Below are positions 10,971 to 22,189 of a DNA stretch of 22,294 bases, piece by piece; position 1 is the first letter of the stretch, and every line of letters starts with the position of its first letter. This stretch comes from Plantago elongata (Eukaryota > Streptophyta > Magnoliopsida > Lamiales > Plantaginaceae): assembly GCA_036897095.1 (NCBI GenBank), contig JAYMSP010001975.1, positions 5,001 to 27,294 of the forward strand. The letters run 5' to 3'. Made by a program: the position numbers and the translations under genes. The notes below the pieces were generated by a model. The model was not told the origin of the DNA, ran no database searches, and saw only the letters and a program-made list of their open reading frames with translations.

Positions 10971-12557
10971 ATAATGGACTAAGGAATTATCTATCACTAG
11001 AATTTAATGGTTATATGACTTATTAATATTTACCAGGGAGCAAACTCACTAATAAAGACTTATATTTAATATATTATAGAAAGTATTCATGCCCCTTTAT
11101 ACTCATAGATTACTAAAGAGTACTATAGTAGTTTATGTATAACTGCGCCTAGTATCTTAAGCAATATTATTAATCTCTAGCATATCTTTTAACAAGTTAG
11201 GAGAAAAGCATTACTTTAAAATGAAAAGCTATGAAGCAAACCTAGGTAGGGTTAACAACTAAAAAATTATTAAATGTAGGATTTAAGCGCCTTTCACAAA
11301 AGATCTTAGTTAGATTATAATTAGTTATTGTACCAACTCTTTTAATGTGAAGAGAAAACATATTACATAATTATCTAGAGCATACACTCCCTTAAAGGAC
11401 CCTATATTCAATTCATAGTAAAAAAAGAGGATTCTTCCCCTAGTAAGTATATTATTAATAATTTGTTATAAAATATGTAAGGCAAATATCTAATATTTAA
11501 AAGATAGAGGGTATCTTTTCAGTCACTTCTCTAGGATACTTTCTAGTGAATAAATATTTAGACATTAATTTTAGACTCTAAAATATCTGTTACTAATGTA
11601 GCATTTTAAAGAAAGCGGCATGAGTATGCGCATTTCTAATTTTTACTATAGGAGAGTACTTGGTATACCTAGTAGAATTTACTTTCTCTTAAAAGGGAGT
11701 AGTACTAATTATATCTAGAAGATTGGGAAATTTCTCTCCTTAGTACCCCTTTATGCAAAAGTAAATACCCTAAATAAGTCATAAAAGCATACATTTTATA
11801 GGGTATATTACTTGAATTAAGAAACAATGTAAGTAAAATATAAGCTAAAGGAAGAGTATTCTAAGAGAAAGTAGAGCTTAATAAGTTATTATTTCTTAAA
11901 TATTATGTAACTGTAAAAATAGATTAGTTAAATCTTTAAATTATATAAAAAAATTATAATAAGATAAGTGAGTAATTACGTAAGAGGGGACTTTTCACCT
12001 TAGGGAAGCGTAACTCTTATATTTAGGCATGGTTAATTATTTAAATTACTTAACAAAAGATCTTATAAGGAAGAGTCAAGTCATTACCTAAATACTTACA
12101 ATATATAAGTGTACGTTTAAAAACTTAATCATTAGGAGAAAGAGTGCTTGCTTAAGTGTCTAGTCATGTGTCTAGGTCTAAGTTATAGAAAAGTAAGGCC
12201 TAGTGCTAACATATTTAAATTTAATTCTTTTAGATACTTTTTAATAGATAGATATCTTATAGCATAATTAAGTTATAATTAATTAAATTGTTACTAAAAA
12301 ACAGTATTTCCTCCCTAAACTATACAAAGGATAAGATATTCCAGGATATTTTTTTATTAAAAATTCATAAAAAAGATAAAACCTATAAATTCTAATTATA
12401 AAGACCTCTTTCCAAATACATACTTTAAGTAATATTTATAAGGGAAAACAAAGAAAGCTTAAGTAAGATTCTTCTGCCAAAGCGTCTCTGTCTCTTAAAT
12501 TTATTTTTATTGTATAAGTTTTCTAAATAATATAATTAATAATATTACATAAGTCAA

Positions 12558-12798
12558 GCAACTTCGTGTTCATATATCTATGCTAAGAAGAGGGGAGATC
12601 TCAAAGAGTACTTATTACCTTACACTTTAGATACATGAGTACGTTACTCTTAACACTTTATACCTTTCCTACTTAGCGAGTGCTTTAGAGAATACTCTAA
12701 GTCTTTTTATAAAGGTACTTACTAGCCTGCTATAATTCTTCTCTTTCTAAACTCTTTTTGTTAGCGGGTTACTTTTTTAAATACATTCTTAAAGAATC
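12558..12798 (+). repeat. Interspersed repeat family, copy A
   Basis: This is the longest copy of a diverged direct repeat. It matches the copy at 17680-17846 in the same orientation at three blocks: the start (gcaact, then cgt, then ttcatatatctat), a middle block (gtacttatta, ttacactttaga against gtacttgttt, ctacattttagc), and the end (ttgttag, gttac, then aaatacattcttaaa). About 75 bases near 12650-12720 have no partner in the other copy. Many mismatches are C/T or G/A exchanges, as expected of RIP. No coding sense can be read. Confidence 0.55.
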
Positions 12799-13911
12799 TC
12801 TCTAATTTGGTACTTAAGATATGCTGCGGCAGAACGCTTCAGGAGTTAGGTAATTTATTTAAGTAAACCCTTCTATTTATAAAACATGCATAATTAAAAG
12901 CTAAATATTTATCAAATATAGCCTTATTTACTATAGCAATGATTAGAGTACGCTTTCTATAGTCATTAGATATTTATATTCCATAATTTTATAATAATTA
13001 CTAAAGTGTATTAAGTATGCAAGTAATATAATAAGGAAGGGCACGCACTTATACTTTATTATAGCGGTACTAGGGGCCTTAAGTTAGTCCTTCATTACTA
13101 AGTCATAGTGTGAAGATTGCTTAATAGGGTATAATTTAAGATATAGTCTTTCTAGAGAATAAATAACTTAACAAATAACTATAACTGTTGAAAATCTCCT
13201 CTTAAATTATCAAGACTTAGTGAGAAATGCTTTCCTAATAAGCCTTGTTCATTTACTAATTATTTCTTAGTTAGTATTCTTTTCTCTATAATTTCTCCTA
13301 TAAAGAGTACTTGTTCTTAGTTATTAATAGTTTTATATCTTAAGCTGATTCACAAGTCTAATTGTTAATAAGAAGTCTTTGTCCTAGAATTATACTTATA
13401 TATAGAGTTAGAGCTTCCCTTTTAATTAAAATATACTATTGACGCTTTTTAGTGCAATCTTTTGAGAATGGCACTCTAGAATGTTCTCTTAGTTTACTTT
13501 TTTCTATTTAAATTAAGCGAGTAAATAAACATGTGTAAGTATTCTTTAGCAATTTATATTTATAAAAGTAGGAAAGCGTACTCTAGTTAAAATAAGTATT
13601 TAATATAAGTACTTCTAGTCTAGTAGTCTATAAAGAGAGGGTTATCTTAACCCTTTAAAAATATTGCGGTAATAAAATATTTATGTCTTTAATTACTTAA
13701 ATAATAGGAATAATAGAGAGGAGCTAGTAGTTAACCCATGCACAATTATTCCTTTTGTAAGATAATACCTTCTTACATAACTAAAAGTCTAATTATAAGA
13801 TGTACTTAAACCTATCTTAAAGGCTCCTTGTAAAGGGAAGAATCTCTTTAAATCAACTCGTAAGGTAAAAATTTTTCTTTCCTCCAAATGTTATTTGCTA
13901 AGTTTTTGTTA

Positions 13912-13925
13912 TAGGTATATACCTA
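13912..13925. repeat. Perfect 14-base palindrome
   Basis: The sequence taggtatataccta equals its own reverse complement. No role can be assigned; RIP-like DNA is rich in short palindromes built on TATA. Confidence 0.6.
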
Positions 13926-14827
13926 AAGTAAGCTCCTGTACTAATCTAAATATTAGCTTGTAGAAAGAAGATAGTTTCGTACTTATGCCCAAGAAATATT
14001 TGCTTCTGTAAGATGTGTAAAAGTTCCTTACGTATTAAGAACTCCTTGCTATAGTAGAGTAGTAAATACTATATTACTAAACACTTACTACTAAATATAC
14101 TTTAGTAAGCGGCCTTTTTCTTCCCTTAACTTTTATTTTAAATAATTGCTAGATAGTGTTACTTTTTCTTTACGCCTTTCTAATAAATAAACTTTTGAAG
14201 AAGAGAGTACGCCCTATATACAAGTTTAAAATACATATATCATAGAGAGAGAAGTTAATTACATTTTATATAGAATTACTTAAGGCACACTTTCTTATGT
14301 ATCTTAGTTCTTAAATAAAGTACTGCTCCCTTATTTACATATTGCCTTAATAAAAAAACAGTAGTCTTAGATATTTTACACTTTGTTAAATAGTAACTTA
14401 AGCATAATTATTATATAAGAGTTAAAGGCGTATCCTATTGTATTTTTATAGAGCTATAATTTTTTTTATTTAATTATCTCTTATAGAAGCTTTTCTATAT
14501 AAGAAATTAAATAGTAGAGAATAGAGGGTATAGTTATACCGACATATTTAAATTAAAACTAAAAATATCCTAGGACTCTTTCTTTATAGTTTACTCGGTA
14601 ATTATACCTTTCTCGAAGCGCACTTATATTTTATAATGATTAATTTAAAATTGTTTATTTAATAAGGGCGGGGTGCACGGAACTCTATGCCCTTTATTTA
14701 AAGCTAAAGTACAAGAACTATTGAGTAAGTCCAGTCCCCATTATATTTGCCTGGTGAAAGATAAAGGCTTAGATATTTAAGTCTCTTTTATAAGATGTGA
14801 CTAGTACACTAAACCACTCTTTTTAAT

Positions 14828-14864
14828 GAAATAAATTAAGCCTTAGGAGTTCTTAATTTATTTC
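14828..14864. repeat. Perfect 13-base inverted repeat, 11-base loop
   Basis: The arms gaaataaattaag (14828-14840) and cttaatttatttc (14852-14864) pair without a mismatch around the loop ccttaggagtt. Perfect pairing is notable in heavily mutated DNA, though the arms consist mostly of A and T. It may be a recent inverted duplication or a remnant of a terminal inverted repeat. No terminator role is suggested, as no gene is near. Confidence 0.6.
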
Positions 14865-15912
14865 GGAGAAGGAAAGCCCTTTTAAGTAATAACTAAGATA
14901 CATAAAGTAAAGGGAATATTGTTCTTCCGCTAACTAAGAGAAAGTCTTAATCATTTAATAAAGTAATAGGACCTATTCTCTATATACATTGTATATATAA
15001 TGAATTATAAACAAACGTACAGAAATTATTTTCTAAGGGATGAGCTCCTCTTTTCTATAGCTAAGTAAGGTAACGAGTCTCTTTAAGTCTCAAGTATTAA
15101 AATATAGTAATAGGTTACTTCCTTCATAAAATAATAAGGTAGCTTATCTCTTAGTAGTTATATTAAAAGGGCTCTTTAAATCAGTGCACTATACCTCTGT
15201 AGTAAATAATTATGCAAACTTTTTTTATAGTTTTAAGTAAACTCTTTAATGATTAAGGAGAAGGTATAGATTCTATGCTCTCTATTTACGTGATTATAAA
15301 ATGTATAAAGCTAGTTATATGACTATACTTGGTAAGGAGGAATCCATTGTACACACGAGGATTAAAAAAAATCATTTTACTGCTTACTGCAAGAGTTTAA
15401 TAAAAATTCTTGCATTTGAGAAGGGTTGTAAATATTAGTATATAAGAGCAAGTACTCTATAAGTTATAAGGCATAAATACCTATCTAAGGGACAAGCAAC
15501 GAGCCAAGTCACTATATAAATAGTATTTTAAGAAAAGGGCTCATAGGAAATATCTCTTACTATACTATTAAGGAATATATGTGTGTACTTAATTAAAGAC
15601 TTAATTATTGAAAGGGTAGGCACTATTCTCTCTATATTTACTAGATTTTTATAGAAAGATATGTTGTAGCAAGATTAAAATATAATTAAAAATAATATTA
15701 AGTTAAGAGTTCCTATAATCTGCACAACCTATGAAGAGTGTAAAGATGACTCTATTATACTAATAAGTGCTTAATCATGTATAGTTTGTAAGGTAACTAT
15801 TTGTTACACCGAATCTAACAAGTTTTAATTAATAATTAATTTATAATAGTAATTTCTCAGGCCTACCATAAAATAAACACGGTCTAGCTTTACTAAATAT
15901 GACATTCTCTAT

Positions 15913-15952
15913 AGAAAAAAGCCTACTTACTTGTAAAATATAGGCTTTTTCT
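15913..15952. repeat. Inverted repeat with GC-clamped stem
   Basis: The left arm agaaaaaagccta (15913-15925) pairs with taggctttttct (15941-15952), with a single A bulged, around a 15-base spacer. The right arm's T run makes it look like an intrinsic terminator on the plus strand, but no gene lies upstream and the setting is probably eukaryotic, so I treat it as a plain hairpin or element remnant. Confidence 0.55.
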
Positions 15953-16028
15953 TCCCTATAGTTGTTAATAACAAGTTTCTAATATATAAACAAGACTCTC
16001 TTATATAAAGCGTTAAACAAGCTAATAA

Positions 16029-16103
16029 GCAACTACGTATCTATATTAGGTAAAGAACTCATGAGTAAGGCACTCGTTACTTTATACTTCGGTATACTTT
16101 GAT
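16029..16103 (+). repeat. Interspersed repeat family, copy D
   Basis: Opens with gcaactacgtatctat like the copy at 17680 and continues with a match to its middle: aaagaactc, then an actcgttactttatact stretch against tacttgttttactctacatt. It is on the same strand as the other copies and lies about 1.65 kb before the 17680 copy. The 3' part seen in the two longest copies (aaatacattcttaaa) is missing here. Confidence 0.4.
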
Positions 16104-17438
16104 ACGCCAGGATTTACTAGAGGCTTAAGAAATAATAACTTAAGGGATCCCTAAGAGTATAATAGGCGCTTGTCTATATAACTATCTAAAAAGATCATTT
16201 TGAAATATGTCTTTACTTAAATGTCTTCATTATAAAAGGCTTTTCATAAGAAGTAAAGTTGCATAAGTGACTCAAAAGTCCCCTTCTTTAAGAATATTTA
16301 CTTCTTGTTTAATAGATAATGTAACTCTCTTTAGGATTATTAACTGTGCAAAGTATTTGCTCTATTATAGTAAACTCTCGAGATAGTAAGTTATGTAGGT
16401 ACTTTAAATATACAAGACCATGATTATTAAGGTATGTTTATTACTAAGGACAGAGCATTTCCTCTATCAACTATACCATAAAGTACTGGAAAAGCATATA
16501 ATTTAAGCGCGCTACTTTACTCTCTAGAGACACTCTTTTATAAAATTTTTATAAAAAAAGGTTAAGTAAGAGAGGGCATGTAAAATAATAGCCTAATATA
16601 ATTCTCTATAGTTAAACTCGTTGTTATAGGAGTAGCTTCTTTTCTAGTATAATTAAGTCAAATATTTTTCTCCTCTATAAAGGCAGCTCCTTCTTCAATA
16701 GTTAGATATAATTATTAGGTTAAAAGGCTCTATTAGAATAAATTTAGTACTAGTTAAGATAAGTAGCACCTTGTGTATGAGCATCTATAAATAGTAGAAG
16801 TCATTAACTCTTAGCGCAAATACTCCCACTTTTAAGAATATACTTAAAATAAGATAGAAAGTATATTTCAAATAAGAGCTTGTTGAGTGTCTTAAGTATT
16901 AGAATATTTTAAGAGGTAATTACTTAATAAAGATAATTAAAGCATGCATATTTATTAAGGTACAAAAAACTTCCTCTTCTATATAAAAGGAGTAGTATCT
17001 CCAAAGTATTTTATGTATAGTGTGTCATAATTTAAGTATAGCAAATATAAATTTATAAGTAGTATACAATATAATAGATCTCTCCTTATTAGTCCTTTTA
17101 TAGGGGTAAGATACCTATACTTGTAGAGTATACCAGGCGCTTCTAGTGTAGTGATGGGAATAATAGCTATCTAAAATCCATCGATATATGACTCTTTATT
17201 AAATGAGTATTTAATATAAGTTAATTAAATGATTAAATTTAGCATAGTATAAATTAGATTAAGTAAGAGATTAAAGAAGAAGACTTTCATGTAAATATTA
17301 CTTATGAATAAGAGCTCTTACAAGTACTCTAGAATATTAATAGTAAGAGAAGAAGCTTAAGTATGCGTAATTACTTGCTAAGCATAGTATGATATAGCCC
17401 TATAGCCTAGGATTTGTTAATCGTTAACGTGGTATAAC

Positions 17439-17486
17439 TAGGAATAAAAAATATTCAAGTACAACTCAAATATTTTTTTATTCCTA
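17439..17486. repeat. Near-perfect 17-base inverted repeat
   Basis: The left arm taggaataaaaaatatt (17439-17455) pairs with aatatttttttattccta (17469-17486), with a single extra T in the right arm, around the 13-base spacer caagtacaactca. It is the longest stem I found in the window. The spacer keeps three CpA sites, unusual for this block. It could be a small inverted-repeat element or a foldback remnant, or a late insertion that escaped part of the mutation. Confidence 0.6.
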
Positions 17487-17679
17487 AAGAGCATAGATAT
17501 ATTTTATTTTAGATGCCTTATTAAGTCCAAGATATTTAGGGAACCCATATTATTTACAACACAAACTATGAGTTTTATTAAGTACAAGGGCATACCCACT
17601 TCTTTTATTTAAATATTTAAAGGGTATCAAAGAGCAAAGTCTAAATCTATGTTAGGTAATACTTTATAAGAGGGTAAGG

Positions 17680-17846
17680 CACAACTACGTATTCATATAT
17701 CTATTTATAGGGGAGAAAGAACTCCTAGGGTACTTGTTTTACTCTACATTTTAGCATACAGGATACTCCAATATATAACTTACTAAGTTTTCTCTATATA
17801 ATTATTTGTTAGTGCGTTACTATTTTAAATACATTCTTAAATAATC
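17680..17846 (+). repeat. Interspersed repeat family, copy B
   Basis: Direct-orientation partner of the repeat at 12558-12798. The shared segments are the opening (caact, cgt, ttcatatatctat), the middle (gtactt, actttaga-like) and the end (ttgttag, gcgttact, ttttaaatacattcttaaa). It is about 75 bases shorter, so one copy has gained or lost an internal piece. The two copies are about 5.1 kb apart. Confidence 0.55.
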
Positions 17847-18816
17847 AAGTGCTCATATAATAGAGTACTCGTGAAATACCATCACTTACATTAGTTATTA
17901 AGGAGACAAAGTGAAGGTTAAAGTCAAGCATTATATAAGTTATACTAGGCCAAGTCTAAAGGGGAGCTATTTAGTAGTAACGTACTCTTCTTTATAGTGA
18001 GTAAATCTCTCTAAATGCACTCTTATAAATCTAGTCTAATACCTTCTCATTATTAAGATACTTTCCTTTAATTTTCATATAAGGTAAGGGCGGGATAATC
18101 CCTGTCTTATGCGGCACCTCTATGAATACTTGAATTTTATGATAAAGCTCTTTGTGGATTAGAAAGGATTATTACTCTAAGCTTTTATTAATAGACATAG
18201 TTTCTTAACATATAATGAGCCTTTATACTTCATGCTTAAATATATTTATAGTACTAAGAGTACTTGGTTGGAATACTCTATGCTGCATGATTATTTGATA
18301 AAGATTCTCCTATAATAAATAGAGTCGTGCGATAAGGGCATACTAACCTTCCAGTTATAAATAAAAAATAACAAAGAAGGACCTAATTAAGAACTACTCA
18401 TTTATATAATTTACTTAAAATACATAGCTTGATAAGTATCTTCCACCCTCTATTAAATGTTAATGAAATAGATAGATATCTTCTACCACAATCAAATCAA
18501 GTCTCATAACCAAGGGCTAACTCTTTTTCAAGTATAACATCACGACGTAGAGTAGCACCCTTTCCTACAGCATTAGGGTATTTATCAAAGTACTTTTGTC
18601 TTCTATAGTTGCGCTTAAGCCAATTCTAGTAATAAATTATATATAAGTCTTATTTTACGCGAGCTTTGTATAAAGGAATATCACAATTAATAATTAAAAA
18701 CTATGTCTTATAATTAAACTGCTATAGTTATAGTACTAGAGTTACCCTCTTATAACACCTATAGTATAAGAAAAGGGCACGCTTTGTTTTATAATATAAA
18801 ACAATCCATATCTCTG

Positions 18817-18836
18817 TTTAATATATATATATTAAA
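18817..18836. repeat. Perfect 20-base AT palindrome
   Basis: A TA run flanked by ttta and taaa gives a fully self-complementary 20-base tract, all A and T. Such tracts can extrude cruciforms and often vary in length. No role can be assigned. Confidence 0.7.
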
Positions 18837-20415
18837 TACTTAAGACTTAGCAAGTATTTATTCCTTCCTAGCAGAGCAGGATACTAAAGGAAGAAGGCGT
18901 ACACTCTGTTTTCTTTAAGCTTACTTAAGTGTTAGACTTATAATAAGCTACTTTTTTAGGTTATACTAAATAGAGTTCCCTAAAAAAATATAGGTTTACT
19001 CTTTCCTTAATCTATTAAATATAAGAATAACTAGTAGAGAGTAATACGTCCTTCCTTTCTAATTTATACGCTAGAGTACTCATAATTCTACCTTCAAATA
19101 TTTTATGCTTAGGCACTTATTCTAGGTAGGACCCTTAAGTTATTAATAAAATACATCTCTCATTATATAAAATGTTAAATATTTAATATAGAGGGTTACC
19201 TTAACTTACATCGCTAATATTTTGCGTAAGTGTGTTATGTACTATAACAAATTACTCATATGAAAAGACTCTAGCGCTTGTTAAAAGGAAAGGGTGTATA
19301 ATGCTGCTTTATTAAGTGACTTATTATTTATTAATAAAGTATTCTATTACTATAAAGGTTATCTAAAAATAACTAAGTATAGCTCATACCTAAAAGGGAC
19401 TTATATTTATAATATAACACGTGTATTTTAAGCAACTCTAGAAGAAATTTTTCTCTAAGTAAGCTATCTTATTTATAATTTAAGCAATTAAAGAGTAGTG
19501 TGGTAAGCACACTGATGCCTACATAATTAGGTACTGTACCCTTTGCACAAGTCATAACTTAAGAGGTCTTTATCGTTATTATAAAAGAATAATACTCGGG
19601 GGAAGAGATTATATATACCCTACTAAAGTACTTAAAGCGATGATAGTTTACCCTTTATTTTATTATATAGAATTAATCATTATTACCTAATAAAAGAGTC
19701 TCTTACTACAGTGTATTCAATATTAAAGGCATTGCTCTATTATAGTAGTTATTTTTCTCTAAAGTATCTTAAGTAGTAAGTGATAGGTTCTTCTCTAATA
19801 ACTCTAGTATTATAGAAATAATGTATAAAAAGTACTAGTCTCTATACGGTATAGAGGGTATAAGTTCACTCTAACCTATAATAAAAGATCATATGAAAAG
19901 CGCTCTCCACTAAGCCTTAATTAGAAAGAAATAGGAATAGGGCAAGCTATAGTGTGAAAAGTATACTCTCTTAGGTTTCCTTACTAACTAGTGTACCTTT
20001 CAGCACATATTTTATAAAGGTTAAATAAGTCTATCCACAATTATTTATGAAACATTTCTTAAATAATGGAGGAGATAAACTACTTTCTTAACATAATTTA
20101 ATAACTAAGTTACTTTTTGTATATGTATAATTTATAAGGTAAAACTATGCATACTCTCTAAAAAAGTACTAGAGAATGCCTAAGCCTAAGTACTTTTAAG
20201 GGTATTATCTTTCTTTTGTCTAACTTAAGTTTTAAAGGAAATAGTTGCCTTCTTTACTATGTTACGATGCTGCTATTCACTACTTAATTGGTTAAGGTGC
20301 TTTATTAATAATTCTAAGTATATCTTTTATTTACTACAAATACCTTTTCCGTAGTAGGTTTTTTACTGTACACTTATGCATAATTATTTAGTTCTAAGAT
20401 GTTCTTATATATTAT

Positions 20416-20427
20416 TATATATATATA
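20416..20427. repeat. (TA)n microsatellite
   Basis: Six TA units embedded in a longer run of A and T in the RIP-like block. Simple-sequence tract. Confidence 0.7.
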
Positions 20428-21392
20428 ATACCTTTTTCAAATAGGTTGCTTAGAGGTAGAGGAGTGCTCCCTTACATTTTCCCTAGAGTTCTATAGTTAT
20501 AAGGAGGAGACTCATGTGCTTTCCTTACTATAGCTTGCCCTTAATTAAGCGTGAGTAAGGAAGCTCTTTCTATTAGATCTGTTCTCTATATGTCTATAGG
20601 AAAGGGTATTTATGAAGCTCAATCTATTATAAGTTTACTAAGAGGGACTCTATAAGGTACTGCTCTTTACTAATTGATAGCGCAAGTTACATTACATAAG
20701 GTACGCTGTATGTCCTCTTCTATCTATAAAATATAGTTAGCCTCTAACTTAGATATTTATAAGATTAAATATAACTTTATCCTTCTAGTGAATTAGTTGG
20801 GTAAGAACTCTCTTATCTAGTGAAAGGGAAAGATTAAAGAAGCAATCCTAAAAACTTCTGCATTATCTCTAAAGAACTCTAAGGAACATATGCATTATTT
20901 TATATTACAAGAGATCGAACCCTTTATATTTTATATAAAGAAGGTGCGATAGTGTACTTGCTCTTTCTATTATTATGAGATTTGAGGTACGCACTATGGG
21001 TTAACTGGAGTTTATCCTTATACTTACCTTACGAGCTAAAGAGTATGTAAAATATTGCGCATTCCTGTGCGTTACGATACTTTTATTATTATTATACTAC
21101 TAAAGGAGAAGCATTTTTATAGGAGCAAGCTCGAATAAAATGTACTAAATTCACTCAAGCTAAGAAAACTTACTCTAATAAGGTGCGTATAAATTATAAA
21201 AAATACTAGGGGAGAGTACTACGTCACATAACTAACTTAAGCATAAAATGTAAGTATTTAAGTACCCCTTAATAAAAAATAGTAGTTAAGACTAGAGAGC
21301 TTACTAAAGCATTTCCTTTATATTACTTTATATTAAATTAATAGTATACTCTTTTTAAATGTGCATGAGGCATAATTACTTAGAAGTACTCA

Positions 21393-21412
21393 GGTAGAGC
21401 AAAGGCTCTACC
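21393..21412. repeat. Perfect 8-base hairpin, 4-base loop
   Basis: The arms ggtagagc and gctctacc flank the loop aaag. Five of eight stem pairs are G-C, high for this block, and the stem is compact. No gene lies beside it. It may be chance or a remnant of a structured element. Confidence 0.5.
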
Positions 21413-22189
21413 CTTTAATTGTACTTGAACGCTTACCTTTCTAATAAATAAGTTGGGGATAGTACACGAGTTTCCTTTGTTATACACATTTTTCTAGTAA
21501 ATTATTAAGAAGATAAAGAACACATGCTGCTCCATATACATTTGTCTTAAAGCATAGAGAGGGCGTATTCCTTACTCCATTCTCATATAAATATATAATA
21601 ACACAATTAAGTCTTTCAAAGTATAATTTATAATAAGATATAGCTCTCTTCATAAGAACTCTTTAAGTCTTACTTATTTTTTTAGAGAAGGGGAGGATAA
21701 TACTTTTATACTCTCAAGCTATAAATATAATAGGGCCCTTAAGGGGTATATAAGGTAACCCTCTTCTGTATATTTGCGAGTAACTAGTTATGATTAAACT
21801 ATTTCAAAAGGTTCCTTAACACTATAGTTTACTATCTCACATGATAAGGACTTTTTATGTAATAACAAATATCTAGGCGCTCTAATATTCGAAGCTCTCC
21901 TCTATCTTAAGTAAGTCTTTATAGTACTCTCTAAGATATAAGGGCCTAAAAGGAGGGAGTAGCTTTGAGCACTCTTTGATATGATTATAATAATTAACTA
22001 AGCGATGAGGGGTAAAGTACTATAATCTTCTCTATAAAAGACATAGTTTAAAAGTGCAAGAAAATTTTATATAATAAGGGCTTTATTAAGATTTAAGTTA
22101 TATTAAGAGAGTATACGAGAGATACCTTTTAGTAATACACTACTTGATTTATGAGAAAAGGGAGATCTCTACTAACAGCTGTAATTTAT

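Noticed and set aside
16309..16340. Translation LIDNVTLF, similar to a LINE-type ADDVTLF motif with a RIP-changed Asp
   Set aside because: No upstream fingers or palm motifs can be read in the same frame and stops follow soon after. Too short to support an element class.
20911..20923. Minus-strand gggttcgatct, like a tRNA B box
   Set aside because: The flanking bases do not form an acceptor stem, D arm or anticodon arm, and the T stem has a mismatch and G-T pairs.
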